A stretch of DNA of 64,000 nt, taken from positions 15,643,501 through 15,707,500 of the forward strand of contig NC_046680.1 in NCBI RefSeq assembly GCF_009870125.1. The letters run 5' to 3'. The stretch comes from Drosophila pseudoobscura (Eukaryota; Arthropoda; Insecta; Diptera; Drosophilidae). The notes under the pieces were generated by a model that worked only from the letters and a program-made list of their open reading frames with translations, made no database searches and was not told the DNA's origin. Positions 10,354 to 27,194 of this stretch are shown piece after piece (position 1 is the first letter of the stretch; every line of letters begins with the position of its first letter). The position numbers and the translations under genes are program-made.

Positions 10354-13015
10354 ATCTTGCTTTGGGCTGAACAGCCAGCCGAACAAAACCATCCAGCCGT
10401 ATTAGCGATTAAGGGCTAAATTAACGACCTCTGCCACGGCTCTGGTCAATTGAACTTTAATTTAACATTACTGCCACACCTCCAGCCAGCCAGCCAGCCA
10501 GTCAGCCCTGTGTTTGTCTGCTAGCTTGTTGCGGCTCATTAATTAGGAGGCCTGGCAGCCTGGGATAATGCCAGCACTTAATTAGCCTTCAAAACGATTG
10601 CCCTGAAATACATTTTAATGGCTTTGGTTCGAGCGTTGAGCGGAACAATCGAATATGATTTTATGGATTTATCTCGATTTATATGCCCCAATCGGGATTT
10701 ACTTTCGTTTGGGGCCACCACTGCGAATGATTAATGCGTATCGAATAACCCGAAAGTATTTGATACTTTTATGAACACATCGGGGCCTAACCCCATGCCC
10801 CCGAAATGACAGTCGGGGGCGGGAGGAAACAATTTAAATAAAATAAAATTTTCATAGACTCGACTGCATTTCTGAGAATTCTTTAAGGCGAAACAGTTTT
10901 CGCCATTTGTTTTGTCAGAGGAAGATGCCACGAAGGAGGGCCAGAATCCCGAAGCGGTGGATGGTGCACGGCGGTGCATCCGTTGCGGTTTGTCTAGAGG
11001 AAGCGCCGCCGAAAAATAAACAGCCAGAAAGGATGCGAAATGTAACGGAAGTGCGCGAAATTTTTGCACATTTCACCGAGCGTCTCCCTTACGACTCGCA
11101 GCAGTAGCAGCGTCTGTGTGGATGGTTGGGCGTGTGGGCGGGTGGGTGGTTGTGCGGGTGGTCCACTGAGTTGGGTGAATAGTTGGGTGGATTGACAGTT
11201 CGGTACTAAGATGCTTTGGCGGGTGAAATGCCAACTTTATGACATTTTAATGATGTCGACTTTTATGACAGTTGGCTGCAAATTTTTGTAATGGTTTGAC
11301 AGTTGGCCTTTTTGCAGCAGAAAATGGTGGAACTCAGAGGCGGCGGTGAACCGATGCTGGTGGATAAAAGTGCAGCCGCAAATTGAAAACGACCCAAATC
11401 GAATTTCACCATTTTCGCCTGACAAATGCAGCAGAATCAGAAGCCAAGTTGAAATGCAAACTCCATTGCCAAAACCACTGCAATGGAAATTAATTTTGCC
11501 ATGTCTGCCACACAGTTGCACAGTCGCACAGTCGCACCGAGCGGCTGGCCGAGCTGGTGGATGGGGCCAGGGGTCAGACGGGGAGAGTACCAGCAAAATA
11601 TTGTGACATAAATCAATCACTCTTACCGCAGGCAACGGCCAGACCTGACATTTATTAAAATCCCCATGTACGGGCATCCAATCCGTGCGCCAATCCGAAT
11701 AAGTCGTACTCGTGTTTTATGACTGCCTTCTGATGTGGCTGGTCTCTGATTTGATTTCATATGTATGTACATATGTGGCATCATACGTCTGGGAAAAGGC
11801 AGGTAATTTGAACACTCTGAAATATAATCAAAGTCCTGCATTCAAAGCCGTTGTACTCCGGCAGAACAGACTCTCTGGGCTTTCTATGCAAGCATAAACG
11901 ACTACGGAATACCCGCAAATTTAATATCGCAATATGTGATTGCACTTAGGGGCTGTACACCTTCCATGGAGGCTCCCAGATCCACACGGCTGCACCAAGT
12001 CCTATATATTTTGTGCAGTATACCCCCGTACTCTTCAGATACCGCGCGCAAGAGAATACAAAAGAAATACTGACAGATGCACAGGCAGAAGTTTGTCTGG
12101 CGCCACAGCCAGAAGTTGGCCCCAACTTTGAACGCATAACAAACAAGTTTGGATCGAGTGCAGTGCAGTGTGTATGAAGAGCAACAGTTCTGGCTTTTAA
12201 ATCATTTATATAAATGCCACAGACAGTCCGAATAAATACAGGGGAAAAAAACGACAGATTGCTGTCCGAATGTTGTGCAGAAAATGAAGAATTTATAGAC
12301 ATAATGTTATTCGATGGTTTCCACTCTACTCTACTACTCCAGATGCTGTCTTTCAAATTGTTTTTATCGCCTGTTCAATGTCATTCCGATGGCCGGGTTA
12401 ATTATAGAAATACCTGAAGCACAGCCAAACTGAAAGTTAAGCAACTGTTAAATAGATTCAGGAACTTCGATGATGGCTGCTCCTGAGCATTGCCAAGGTA
12501 ACTGGAACTTCTTGGCGGCTCCAAGGAGGGCGCTGCGATTTCTCTGACAGCAGTCGAAGGAAGTAGCTGTCGGAGTTGTTGTTCTGTCATGGAAATTACA
12601 GATTGTACAGCAGAGAGAGAGAGAGGCTGCTACCCTTTGCATTTTTCGCTGCTGTCCTGTCCCCTGTCCTACAGGGCCATAATTATTGTTGTACTCGACA
12701 GGAAAGGGGCCCTGCTTTGCAGTGAAACAAAAATTAATTGTACAACTTTGCACATAAATAAAGCCGCAAATAATGTGGCACGATAAAGGCAGAAAAAAGG
12801 TCATCAGAAAGGCAACTCAAAACTCAACTTTCCCGAAAGTTTCCCTTTGCCTTTTGCCTTTTGCCCAACATTATTTATGATTTTCGGGACAAAAGACAAA
12901 GTGCCAAACAAAATATTGTCTTAAAACTTGTTACCCGAAACTCAAAGGTAGGTTCAATTTGCATTTCAAACACATCATGCACTTTGCCTGCACTTTTGGG
13001 TGTCTTTAATGTAAC
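10354..13015. other. Intergenic region Tsp42A / DNAJC9-like gene
   Basis: This is 2.7 kb without a convincing gene. It contains a CAGC run at about 10482-10505, GT/GGGT-rich DNA at about 11100-11200 and the palindromic stretch CATATGTATGTACATATG near 11759. The minus-strand 136-codon frame at 11946-12356 has no recognisable family and looks like chance. Confidence 0.45.
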
Positions 13016-13669
13016 TTAAATTTGTGGAAGGCCATCCTCATTTTTCTCGGTCTTGGACTTGGCTTCGTAGACAGCGAACTTCAGGCGACGTCGCCGCCGT
13101 TTTTCCACGGATTCGTTGATGAATTTACTGTACTCGGGCAATTCGTTGGACTTAATCAGCTTCTTGATGATCTTTCGGATGCGTGGCTCATCCCGGACCG
13201 TCATCAGGGGCAGTTCGATAAACAAGCGATCCATACAGCCCTTGCCCAGCGTGTAGGCAGCCTTGATGTCCGCCAGCTCCAGCTGCGAGCCCTTGTAGTG
13301 TTTCTGGAAGAGCTCGCAGACACCCGACCGGTCCTGGCGGTTTCCCAACAGGCACGCGCACAGGTCCAGCGCCGTGGCGAAGGCCAGGTCCAGCTCACAG
13401 CTGGCACTCTCCGGGGGGAACTCGGACGGGGAATCGTACAGAGCCCGCTGCTTGTCGTTGGTCAGGATGCTCATAATTCTGTAGACGAGATGGCACTTCT
13501 GCAGGGCCTTCCTGCGCTGCTTGGCAGGCCTCTGGCCCGGGTGCTCCGCCATGATCAGCTGATAGGCAGCGCTGCGTATGGCCCTCGGCATAGCTCCGCG
13601 TGAGACGTCCAGCACCTTGTAAAAGTCGCGGGTGCCGAACATGAGCCACGAATCGCCGCACACAGACAT
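13016..13669 (-). CDS. DNAJC9-like J-domain protein lacking the HPD motif
   Basis: An intronless gene of 217 residues. Residues 14-80 form a J domain (DFYKVLDV start, ALYD end), but the invariant His-Pro-Asp loop is HPG at 43-45. The second half matches the DNAJC9 family pattern: FQKHYKGSQLELADIKAAY, then DEPRIRKIIKKLI, then a basic tail with RRRRR. DNAJC9 is an HSP70 co-chaperone that also binds histones H3-H4 in the nucleus. Loss of the Asp of HPD should abolish stimulation of HSP70 ATPase, so this copy may keep only the histone-binding or scaffold role. The intronless structure and odd motif suggest a diverged, perhaps retroposed, paralogue, but a lineage-specific change in the only copy cannot be excluded. 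No polyadenylation hexamer is obvious. Confidence 0.8.
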   Translation of the reverse strand: MSVCGDSWLMFGTRDFYKVLDVSRGAMPRAIRSAAYQLIMAEHPGQRPAKQRRKALQKCHLVYRIMSILTNDKQRALYDSPSEFPPESASCELDLAFATALDLCACLLGNRQDRSGVCELFQKHYKGSQLELADIKAAYTLGKGCMDRLFIELPLMTVRDEPRIRKIIKKLIKSNELPEYSKFINESVEKRRRRRLKFAVYEAKSKTEKNEDGLPQI

Positions 13670-14126
13670 GGCCTAGGAACAGCTGACTTCCCAAAAAAAA
13701 TTTAAATCTAATTTGTGATCGTAAAAAATTAAATTTAAAAAATCGAAATTTTCGTTCTAGAGAGACATTTTCCATCAGTCATCAGTCAACAGTCAACACT
13801 TGAGTCAAAGCCAAGCTCAGCTAACGATAACTTCCGCCCTGCAAACTCCGGCCCCAAGTTCAGCCGGGAGGCGGCCACGTAAAGTTAAATTAATACTCGG
13901 CCTGGGGTTACACCAGCACTCTCTAAGCCCCAGCTTCCTGCCTGAGATTGTCGTTTTCAATTACACTTAAACTTTAAGCGTTTTGCGTTTTTTGATTCTC
14001 TTCCCAGCCTCCCAGCCTCCCTGCCCCCCAGCCCCCCTCCCCACACTCGTTGGGTATCTCTCATCAACTTCGCCCAAGTGGTTCATAATTTTATTAAGCA
14101 ACCTTTGGAGTTACGCCGTGCCAGCC
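13670..14126. other. Intergenic region upstream of the amylase pseudogene
   Basis: An AT-rich 5' flank of the DNAJC9-like gene followed by pyrimidine-rich sequence. I see nothing coding in it. Confidence 0.45.
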
Positions 14127-14145
14127 CCTGGTGAGATTTTTGCCA
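14127..14145 (+). repeat. 19-bp direct repeat, left copy
   Basis: CCTGGTGAGATTTTTGCCA, repeated exactly at 15169-15187. The DNA between the two copies matches the neighbourhood of the intact Amy (18957-21651), while the repeat itself is absent at the ends of that parent region. It therefore looks like a target-site-type duplication made when the segment was inserted. Confidence 0.75.
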
Positions 14146-15168
<1,023 letters not shown>

Positions 15169-15170
<2 letters not shown>

Positions 15171-15187
15171 TGGTGAGATTTTTGCCA
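15169..15187 (+). repeat. 19-bp direct repeat, right copy
   Basis: Exact second copy of the sequence at 14127-14145, directly at the right end of the duplicated amylase segment. Confidence 0.75.
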
Positions 15188-16714
15188 CGTGCTCCACGTG
15201 CTTATACCTGCTGCTCAAAGTAAGCTCTTGCAGGGGGTATACTGCATCCGGAGTGGCGTATGTAACAGGAGGAGCACAGTCTCATCCAGGCGAAATAGCG
15301 ATCATAGATCGTTCAAATGTGCCTGCCCTCGGTTGCGATTGTTTGGAAGTACGGTCAAGAGGGTATACTCGACTATAATGCCCCTACTGGTCCCTCTGAC
15401 TGTGTGCTGAGGGCCGTGTGTGTGCCGAGGCGGAGGTACTTAGGTCGACCTTCCATCTGTTACATGTAGATGGGAGGACTATCTGCCCTGTCCGTGGGTC
15501 TGTGGGCCCTGTTCTCACATCATTTGAAACGTGGCCGGCATTCAAATGGGCCGCATTACTTCTCGTCTTGGCCAGCTTAATGCGAAAAGTTGAGCATTTC
15601 TTTGGCAGGCTTTGGTTCATCTTCTGGTTAATTTAGTTCGCAAACCAGAACTCTTTATCAAGACACATGCATACGTGTTAGTGGAGTCTTCTTTTTTCGC
15701 ATAACGTTTCGGTGGCTGTTCGTAATTGGTTTTTAATTCGCATGGAACTCGGTTAAGCCGCGTAATCCACCACTTAGATGCGGTGGCAGCTGGCTTATAC
15801 CGGAGTTATTTGACTCAAATCAATCACACGCTCAGGCTGCGGATCCGGGTGCGGTTCCGTGGCAAATCTCGGACTTCGGACGTCACCACCAATTGGGCTT
15901 TAATGGCGGCCGGTCTTTATGTGAATGCCCAGCATTAAATATTCGGTTTTAATCGACAGACTGAATGAAATGTACGATACAGTGATTGATTGATTCGCTG
16001 GTTGTTGTGTTATTCTCCTCCGGTAAATATATCAATGCAGGAATGCCGGATTGCCGGTATGCTGGCAATGTGAATGAATTTTTACAATTTGCATGCAAAT
16101 ATGTGCTTTTCCGTGATACGGACATGTATTGTTTGCTCGTGCCTTTCGTCCTTTTGGCCAGCCGAGCACCCAAGGCGGTGCTCTGCACGATACGGCCAGT
16201 GCTCTCTGCGAAAATATTGACAATTCTTCAGTAGCACAGCAAAAAGAGCGCAACTAGCGTAATAATAAAGCGAAATATCGGATGCACAGCACAATGCAAT
16301 AAATGGTAGCTGTATGCCAAGAATTCACAATATGAGTCCAATCCCGCCCCCCCCTTTCGCCACCAGGAAGACGACAAAGTATGTCAAGAAAGGCACAGCC
16401 AGGGAAGGCTGTGATTTATGCAGACTGCCACTGACATTGCAAGAAATCTCCTTCTTTGGCTGGAATATTAGATTTCCCTTTTTAAAGTCAAAGGCAAAGG
16501 TGCAAAAAACTACGACTGTGATTATACGCTTTTAAAACGGCCGTACTAAATACGTAAGCCAGCTCTTAGCATTCCCAACAAAAAGTAAAGGGCTCGCACA
16601 CAGAACTGGCCACAAACTGGCCTCAAGTGACGAGTATTGAGCCAGGACTCAATCGCAATGTGAATGAATGGCAGGAGCTTTGCTTCAAAGAGGAAGGCTC
16701 GAAAAACTAATGCG

Positions 16715-16750
<36 letters not shown>

Positions 16751-18956
16751 TAGAAGGAACAAATCAGATGAAAGCAAGGTCTTTTTGCTCCAAATTTGCA
16801 TAGCACTTAAAAATGGAAGGTCGACAAAAAAGAAAATGGAGGTGAAAGCATCGGCCAGACAGAAGTGGTAATTCGGTATGAGCCTCGACGTGTTCGGACG
16901 CTGGTAATTGACATTGTTGGTGGAAATGGCACTGGCACTGGCACTGGCACTGGCACCGGGAAAAGAGACGGATGTGTGGCACAAGCATAGGAGCATAGGA
17001 TGCCATCGAAAGCTGTTTATCGACTGCCTGTCAAGGAGAAACACGTCGTCCCCTCCAGTCTGATGTCCAGGTGACTGTTGGGCGTCCTATCTTTCAGCAG
17101 CAGAAAAAGCCAGCTAGTTGACAATGACATTTGCAGCCCGTGTGTGCTGTGTGTGCTCTGAACATGCACATGTTTGGGCCGCTCATGGGGGACGCCACCT
17201 GGGCAGCGGTTGGGGGAGACGCACAAACCGAGTTCCAATGCCCCAGGGCTCTGGACAAATAGGCTGCCTGTAATGCTGGATGTTGGTCGGGCACAGGCCC
17301 ACATCTGACCTAATTGCCTGCGGCTAGATGCGAGCACACATTGCTTTATGTTCAATTGGGGGGCTCTCTGCTTTTGTGCCAGTGCTGACATTCACTACTG
17401 GGCCCCAATCAACAGGTAATGAATGATCCACTCAAGAGCGTGGCTAAAGCGTAATCATAGTTCTGCTGTCTGTCCGGGGCGCGAAATATACATATAAGGA
17501 GATAGAGAAACGGAGAAACCACTAAAAACAAATCGCCATTTAACTGGTGCGAAATTGAAACAAGCTTTTCTGTCTCTGTGTTTGCTTTATGCGAGTGTGT
17601 GCATGTTAATATGTGTGAGAGTGTGTGTGTGCCGGAGGATGGGTGTGTGCGGAAATATTTCCATTGCAATTGCTGTGGCGCGTGCATATTTGCTGGCTTG
17701 TTTTCGTAGCATACTCTTAAGCGCTGTTATTTATTTTTTACAATACGCATACGCCGCGTATGCCAGTGGAATAATACAGAAACAAGCACAAGCGGCGTGC
17801 CTGTCCCAGTGCCAGTGCCTCGTACTGTGCTGCTCGTACCATATTATTTTGTCTGCTCGCATTTTGTTTTTTTTTTTTTTTTGTAATTTTTTCTCCCTTT
17901 ATTTGTTTCATTTTGCGTGAAATACACCACTCCGAACGAAGCCCCTGCCTGGTGCCCTCCCTGCTTCCAGCCCGACCATATCGCTGGCATGCCTCTTGAT
18001 GTACGGCTTGGGCAATATCAGCATTTTATTCTGTGCTTTCGTCAGTTTCCGCTGCTGGCTGCCCCCACTGCTGCTGCCACACTTCATGGCTACGGCCACG
18101 GCTACGGCGATGACGACGACGGCGGCGGCAGTGGCATCCGCCATCATCATCATTGCTGGCATTTTGTGCGCACTGACCCGCTTTTTGTGCTTTTCCCATT
18201 ACATTCGGTTTGCCATTTCTTGCTCTCCTCCCCTCCGCCACCCTCCGCCTCTCTCGCTTACTTATTTATAGTATAACTGTTTCATTGTTGGCTCGCGGGC
18301 ATGAACTATCTGCCAGTCGTTCTATGTCCAGGCTCCACATGTGTGTAAGGGTGTATCTGTGTACACTGCTGGATGCACCAAATCAGTTTTGCCATGTAGT
18401 TTTCATGTTAAACGCGCTCAAAATTAATGGTCACACATACGAACATTACACACACACACACACACACATAGCCGTCGGGTTTGTGAAATAGAAACGAATG
18501 TTATCGTTACAAATGTCCTTTCCGCTGCCTGTCAGCATGACTATAGTTCGCGGGTAGGACCCAGACCCGGACCCCAAGCCCTACCCAGCGCTGTGCCCCT
18601 GTAAAGGGTATTTTGTTTTTAGCCACATTTCTTCGGAAAGGACAGAAATGTGGAGGCACAAGTCTTCTTTTGTTGCTGATCGCCTGTGAGTCCAATAAAA
18701 CTCAGCAAACGGTAGTTAACTCTTTGGATAATCTCTCTACTTATTTGTTGGCAGGGTATTTAGTGAAGGGGGCGCCAGAAAACACCATCCTCTGCTGTTG
18801 TCAGCTCTGCCGCTTACCACTTTCCGCAGTTCTCGTTGATTTTGATGTTGTTTCGCGACCCCCAACGAATTCCCGGACTCGGACCGAGCGTGCATTTAAT
18901 ATTTGCTTGCAGCTAAATCAAATTGTTTTTCTGCTTCATTTTTTACTTCTATTTGC
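15188..18956. other. Intergenic region between amylase pseudogene and intact Amy
   Basis: No convincing gene. Simple repeats include GA at 16721-16748, ACTGGC/ACTGGCA at about 16927-16957, poly-T at about 17866-17882 and CA at about 18448-18468. Two TATACCC-type stretches, near 15230 and 15365 on the minus strand, may be remnants of dispersed repeats. Confidence 0.4.
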
Positions 18957-19739
18957 TGCGGTTGCACAGCGTTTGAAACATTTTTTGTCCGTCTTCTGCT
19001 TCAGTTTCTATTTCAGTCTCCTTTTCGGTTACATGCGCATAAAAAATGCAAGATAAATGTTGGCAAATGTAATTTTTAGGAGCTCTAATGTGCCACATCA
19101 ATTTACCTCGAGTTCCTCAAACTCCCCCTTGATAGCCCCAGGACTTGGTCCCCTTTTTAGTTCGCATTTCGGATACGCGTTGGACTTTAATATTTTAATA
19201 TTTATTGCCCCCCCTCGCTTATATCAACGGAAAGACCATTTCAAAATAGTTTTAATATGTGGCCTGCAAAAGACATTTCAATAATTGTCATTATCATGCT
19301 GGACTATGATTTCCTGTCAGAGTAAATCTACGAAAAAAACACCACCATTAATCAATAATCAGCTAATATTATACATTTGGCATTCCAGGGGTTCCACTTT
19401 TCGCCATTATCGGATGACCTGCTAGGCGGGAGCTCACCGCGATCACGCTCTGAGTAGCATGCAGCCGGAGTGGACCACAAATCAGGCCCATGAGGCGATA
19501 TCAGGGAAATGCAGTGTCCCGATGACTACTTCAGATTCCGCAATCGCCCCCGAATTAGTCTGATTAGTAATTCAAATAATTAGCCACTTAACTAATCATC
19601 AGCGCCAGTTCGCAAGCACCGGTCCCACCCAGTCCCCTGCCAAAATACCCGCAATCAGCCACAACGTCTGGCCCGGCTTTCACTAATCAGCCGGCGTGAT
19701 GCCCCACACGCAGAGAGAAAGAAGTGAGTGAAGCCTGCC

Positions 19740-19764
19740 GATAAGATCGAATCGCAAATCACTC
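19740..19764 (+). promoter_or_regulatory. Shared GATA module of Amy promoter (copy 1)
   Basis: GATAAG (19740-19745) is followed by GAATCGCAAATCACTC (19749-19764), 35 bases before the TATA box. The same two elements in the same order occur upstream of the oppositely oriented Amy copy although the rest of the two promoters differ. GATA factors are established activators of insect midgut genes, so a gut role is plausible. Confidence 0.55.
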
Positions 19765-19798
19765 CCCGCGAAGTCAACGCGAAGTCAACGGCGACCCC

Positions 19799-19806
19799 TA
19801 TAAAAG
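19799..19806 (+). promoter_or_regulatory. TATA box of Amy copy 1
   Basis: TATAAAAG, 58 bases before the ATG at 19864. A TCAGAGTGAA sequence about 28 bases further on, shared with the other copy, is a candidate initiator. Confidence 0.7.
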
Positions 19807-19845
19807 CAGCCCCAGAAATCTCAATGCAATCAGAGTGAAGCATAG

Positions 19846-21419
<1,574 letters not shown>

Positions 21420-21651
21420 GGGACTCAGCATGTGAGAGACTCCCCAACAACCAATCGAGATTATTATTATTAAATACACAATGAGAGCATAGCAAAACGC
21501 ACTCTTTAGCAAAGAGGTTAGGGTTCCTTCGTCAAGTAGGGCTTAAGCACTTTTCACGATATCCTGCCGGAGCTGTTGTTGTTAATGGAACTCCCGTGAT
21601 TATGCCGCCGGCTGACACCTGTCTTTGGCTTTACTCTCCTCCGCAGAACCG

Positions 21652-24119
21652 CTCGGCGAGGCCACCCGCGTCCGACGCGGTCTGTGGGAGGTGGCTTCCA
21701 TATCCCATGTGGCATTAATATTTAAGAGTCTGCTTTGAAACTTGTTTGACAGGCTGTCAGACCATGTCTGCCGGCAAGGGGTAGAAGGAAGAGAGAGAAG
21801 GCACAAGGCACAAGGTAGAAGGTAGAAGGCGCCAGTCCCCTGAAAGTTGAAAACACATGCTCGTAGTGCTCGCAAACACATGACAGACAGTTTGTGGCAA
21901 CTTTCAAAATAAAAACTACCCTGGATTGGGGCTTACCGCGTCCAAGGGAGGCTCCATAAAGCGCTTGAAAATTCTGTCAAATGGTTGATTGCAGACCGAT
22001 CGCAGGGCGTTAGAAATTTTGGCGTCCAATGATTCACTTGCCACGTTTCTTCAGCCTGCCTGGTGGCAATCCAAGGCCACCTCAGCCCCAATTTAGGCAC
22101 GTGTGTCGGCCCCACGCCCAAACAATGGCGTCCATCATCCCTCGCGGAGGGAGACGCGCAAGAGTCGCAGAAAAACCGAAAACAAACGCCGTGTGACTGC
22201 TTGTGTGGTTTCATTTTGATGTTTTGCATAAATACAAGAATGCCTTCCTTTGTCAGCAGATTTAAATTAATTTTTGTGCACCCCAGAAGCGGGAGGCAGC
22301 GAGGCCCGTTGCTCAACTTCCAGTCCACCTCAGTCACACCCACAACCACCCACAACCACCCCCACTCTGTCCCATTCCAGTCGCCGAGGAGCCCGTGCAA
22401 CCGCAATCTAGACATGTTCAGCTTTGACTTTCAGCTCGTTGTCGTTCGTGTGTCTGTGCGTGGGTATCTACATATCATTTTTGATGTGAATTCTGATTTT
22501 CTGCCCTTTATGTAGATGGATTTTCCTTCTTGGCAGAGCTAACCGCACGCACATCTGTACATATACACACATGTGGCGAAAATCTGTCAGGCAGAGTGAA
22601 AGGACCAAGGAGGGCTAGCCAAGGTGGTCGAAGATTCAGATACCCTTGCAGAAGCGTGTAATATAATGCTTTGTCAGGGGCAGATAGCAGGGCTGCTCTA
22701 CCTCTTCTTCTTCCTCCATTTTTGATGTGCCTTGAGCGCAGTAAGTCGCGCCTGAACTCTCTCATTGCTCTCTCTCGGCTATTTCTCGCTCACAGACACG
22801 AACTCTACCGCGCCGCACTCGGCTGAGCCGACTCTCTTTTGCTCTGCAATACGAATTGAAAGAGTAACGGACTACTCTACTGCGTAGTTTCCGTCTTTTC
22901 CTATCGATCCTCCTTCGACTACAGACTACCGACTACAGCTTTAGTTGTGCGACTCTCTTATATGCCCGTCTAGATTATACAAACATCTAAACAATATCGT
23001 AGTACTCCTGCCTGGGCTAGGGTATGGCAAGGTGGGATGGGGAAGTGCCCCGCACACTCACTGCCACACTCTAAATCACGTGGAGCATATGAAAATTGCG
23101 TTTGCGTAATAAAAAGTTGGGTTTATCTGCGCTGCGTTCACTTAGAAAACTGATTTACTTTGCAATTTTATGACTTTATTAAGAATTATGCGATGTTTTG
23201 AATACATTTACAATACGCAATCTGCCCTGGACGGAGCGGCAGACGGCAACCCCAGATTCCTGGCTGAATGCAGGCCCGGAACGAAGTCCTTGCCACAACC
23301 TCCTAGTTGGTCTAACTCCTGCTCATCTGCATTGTGTGGGGCCCGCTCCCTCTCTCTTGACCCACAGTAAATGACAGGAAAATCCTCTGATATGTTGCTC
23401 ACATTTATTCATATCAAGTCGGGCCATGGTCGAAAGTTATGAGTGCATATTTTTGTGGAACGAAAATGCACATCGCACTGCACTTGCACTGGGAAACAGT
23501 TGCCGGAGTACAGGAGTACGAGCAGCAGCTCTTCGAGCTATATTTGTTGAACAGATTTAAGTGCAAGCTACTGTTTGCCAATCTCCCTGCCACTCGCATC
23601 TGATTCCGACTCCTGGACACCGAACCCATATAAAAAGACCAAAATTTGCTCATGCGAAGAGCACAAATAAGCGCACTGCAGAGGGCCAGAGTGCCGCATA
23701 TCTCACAAAGGGGCAAAGGGGCAAACAAACACTATACTGCCCTGTGAAATTTGTGTTGGGGGATGTGTGGAATTGTCGTGAAGTACCAAGTGCGTGGGGG
23801 GACCTTGTTTGACGCACGATACAAGACGCTCGTACTATTCACGTTGTACAGCCACCTCAGTTCACCTGTAGTTGGCATCTGCCACCGCCTCTTATCTGCA
23901 GTGACCCATCTCTTTCCTTTGTTGTCCAGCATTTAATTAATTTCCACGTTCCCCACTGCTCGTCCCTTCCGGATTGAATGAAGGCTTCTCTACAACTTGG
24001 CGCCATACAATACGGATATCACTGACCATCTGGAAACGCCCAGGCTCCTGCCCTAACCCTTTATCCTTTCCAGCAGTCCCAACTCAGAGTCAACGAGCAT
24101 TGCATAATATCATTGTGTA
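21652..24119. other. Region between the convergent Amy genes
   Basis: About 2.5 kb without a convincing gene. It includes the possible dispersed repeat at 22640-23025 and otherwise plain intergenic sequence. The first bases still belong to the parent duplication unit. Confidence 0.45.
22640..23025. mobile_element. Possible dispersed repeat remnant (INE-1/DINE-1-like ends)
   Basis: Begins with ATACCCTTGCAGAAG..GTAATATAAT and ends with CTAGGGTAT, an inverted version of the same end. The TATACCCTTGCAGAGGGTAT type end is common in Drosophila short dispersed repeats as I remember them. The interior is CTCTC- and GACTAC-rich. No coding capacity is seen. The family name is a guess. Confidence 0.3.
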
Positions 24120-24170
24120 TTTAATAGTAATAATCTCGATTGGTTGTTGGGGTCTCACATACTGAGTTCC

Positions 24171-25748
<1,578 letters not shown>

Positions 25749-25787
25749 CTATGTTTCACTCTGAGTCCAATCCGGCTGTTGCTGCGC

Positions 25788-25796
25788 CTTATATAC
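25788..25796 (-). promoter_or_regulatory. TATA box of Amy copy 2
   Basis: TATATAAGG on the minus strand, 57 bases before the ATG at 25730. Its surroundings differ from the copy 1 promoter. Confidence 0.65.
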
Positions 25797-25855
25797 GGTG
25801 TCTGGAGTGCCTGGAAAGAGAGAATCGGCGTCATCGGACGGTGTTTTGGCTGCCT

Positions 25856-25887
25856 GAGTGATTTGCGATTCAAATTGAGACCTTATC
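25856..25887 (-). promoter_or_regulatory. Shared GATA module of Amy promoter (copy 2)
   Basis: On the minus strand, GATAAG (25887-25882) is followed by GAATCGCAAATCACTC (25871-25856), the same order as in copy 1 but with a longer gap and about 60 bases before the TATA box. Its survival in otherwise unlike promoters suggests function. Confidence 0.55.
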
Positions 25888-27163
25888 GGATCGCTTGGGG
25901 TGCCGTGTCCCGTCGCGGCTTGGGGGGTCGATTAGATATGAGCTCTCTGCGGACGATGCGCAGTCTTGAGGGGGATGGCTGAGATTTCGGACGAGTGCAG
26001 ACTGATTGGGACAAGCCATTAGGCGGAATGGCCATTACTGGAGCCTATCGAGGGATCAGCCCGATTAGAGCGGATTCCTGTGAAAAACCACAGACATGGT
26101 GGAGTTCCCGTGCCGTCGGCAGCGGCTGGGGCGGGGGGAAGTCCGGGCGGAGCAAATAAATCGCTGGTGTTAATGCTGCCAGTGTCGGGCGTGATTTACA
26201 GCCGCACGCTGAGATTCCAGAGGCACACAAGCAAACGCTCGCGTGGGGTATGGTCGTATATCTGGCTTAGTTTTACGATGCTGATCGGAAAAACAGCGAC
26301 CCCTTATCAGGGCGCACTTTGCTCGCGCGGCTCCGCCCGGGCGGCGAGAAATATGAGCGCGTCAGTCGATTCGCCATTTTCGAATGCCACAACAGCATAC
26401 GGTCCTATCGAACGATTGATTCACTATCGATGGTACACGCAGCTCCAGCGGGAGTCTATTTTTAAGGTTCGGCATTTGCATCGGCATGCAGCCACGCCGA
26501 TTTCGAGTGCCTGTCGCGTGGGGGCCGTTCAACGAGCCACCAGTTGCGCTCCGCCAAGTGGTCAAGTGAGCAGCGACTATCCCAAGTGCCTCAAGAACCA
26601 TTCCGACCCTTGCATCCACTCTAATCTAATGAGTACACGTGAACTGGCCGCAGTGGCAGCCGCAGGTGATGTATTAATTGGAATTTTTTATTTACAAGCA
26701 AAGCCCATGTCCGTCGAGTGCCCAGGGGGCCCCGTTAGGTGGCAGGTGGCAAAAATTTGATAAGTTTTCAATTAAGCCACCATGAGCACTGCAAATTCAT
26801 TTGCTACTATTTGCAGTTCTCAGCTGCAGAGTGCACGCTGTGTGCACATGAAGATAACAAATTTTTACACTTTTCCAGAAGCCAAACACACGCCTCGCAG
26901 GTGCCCAAAACACCACACGAGATACAATTTTGCATCAAATTAAAGAAAACATTTTAGCCGCAGTGCAAAATGTGACACGTGTCTTGGGCAAATTGATTCG
27001 GGTTCGGGACAGGACTCAGAGCAGGACTCAGGGCAGGAAGGACAAGCTGTCTGTCTGTTAGGCAAGTTGGTGTACAAATATTTACATTAAAGTGCATAAA
27101 CGAAGACCAAGCTCTGAATGTGAGCACTTCCGCACATTACACCTGAAGTTGGTAACTTTCCTG

Positions 27164-27194
<31 letters not shown>

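Noticed and set aside
11946-12356. 136-codon minus-strand frame
   Set aside because: No motif, no promoter and no neighbouring exon; its length is within what chance gives in this window.
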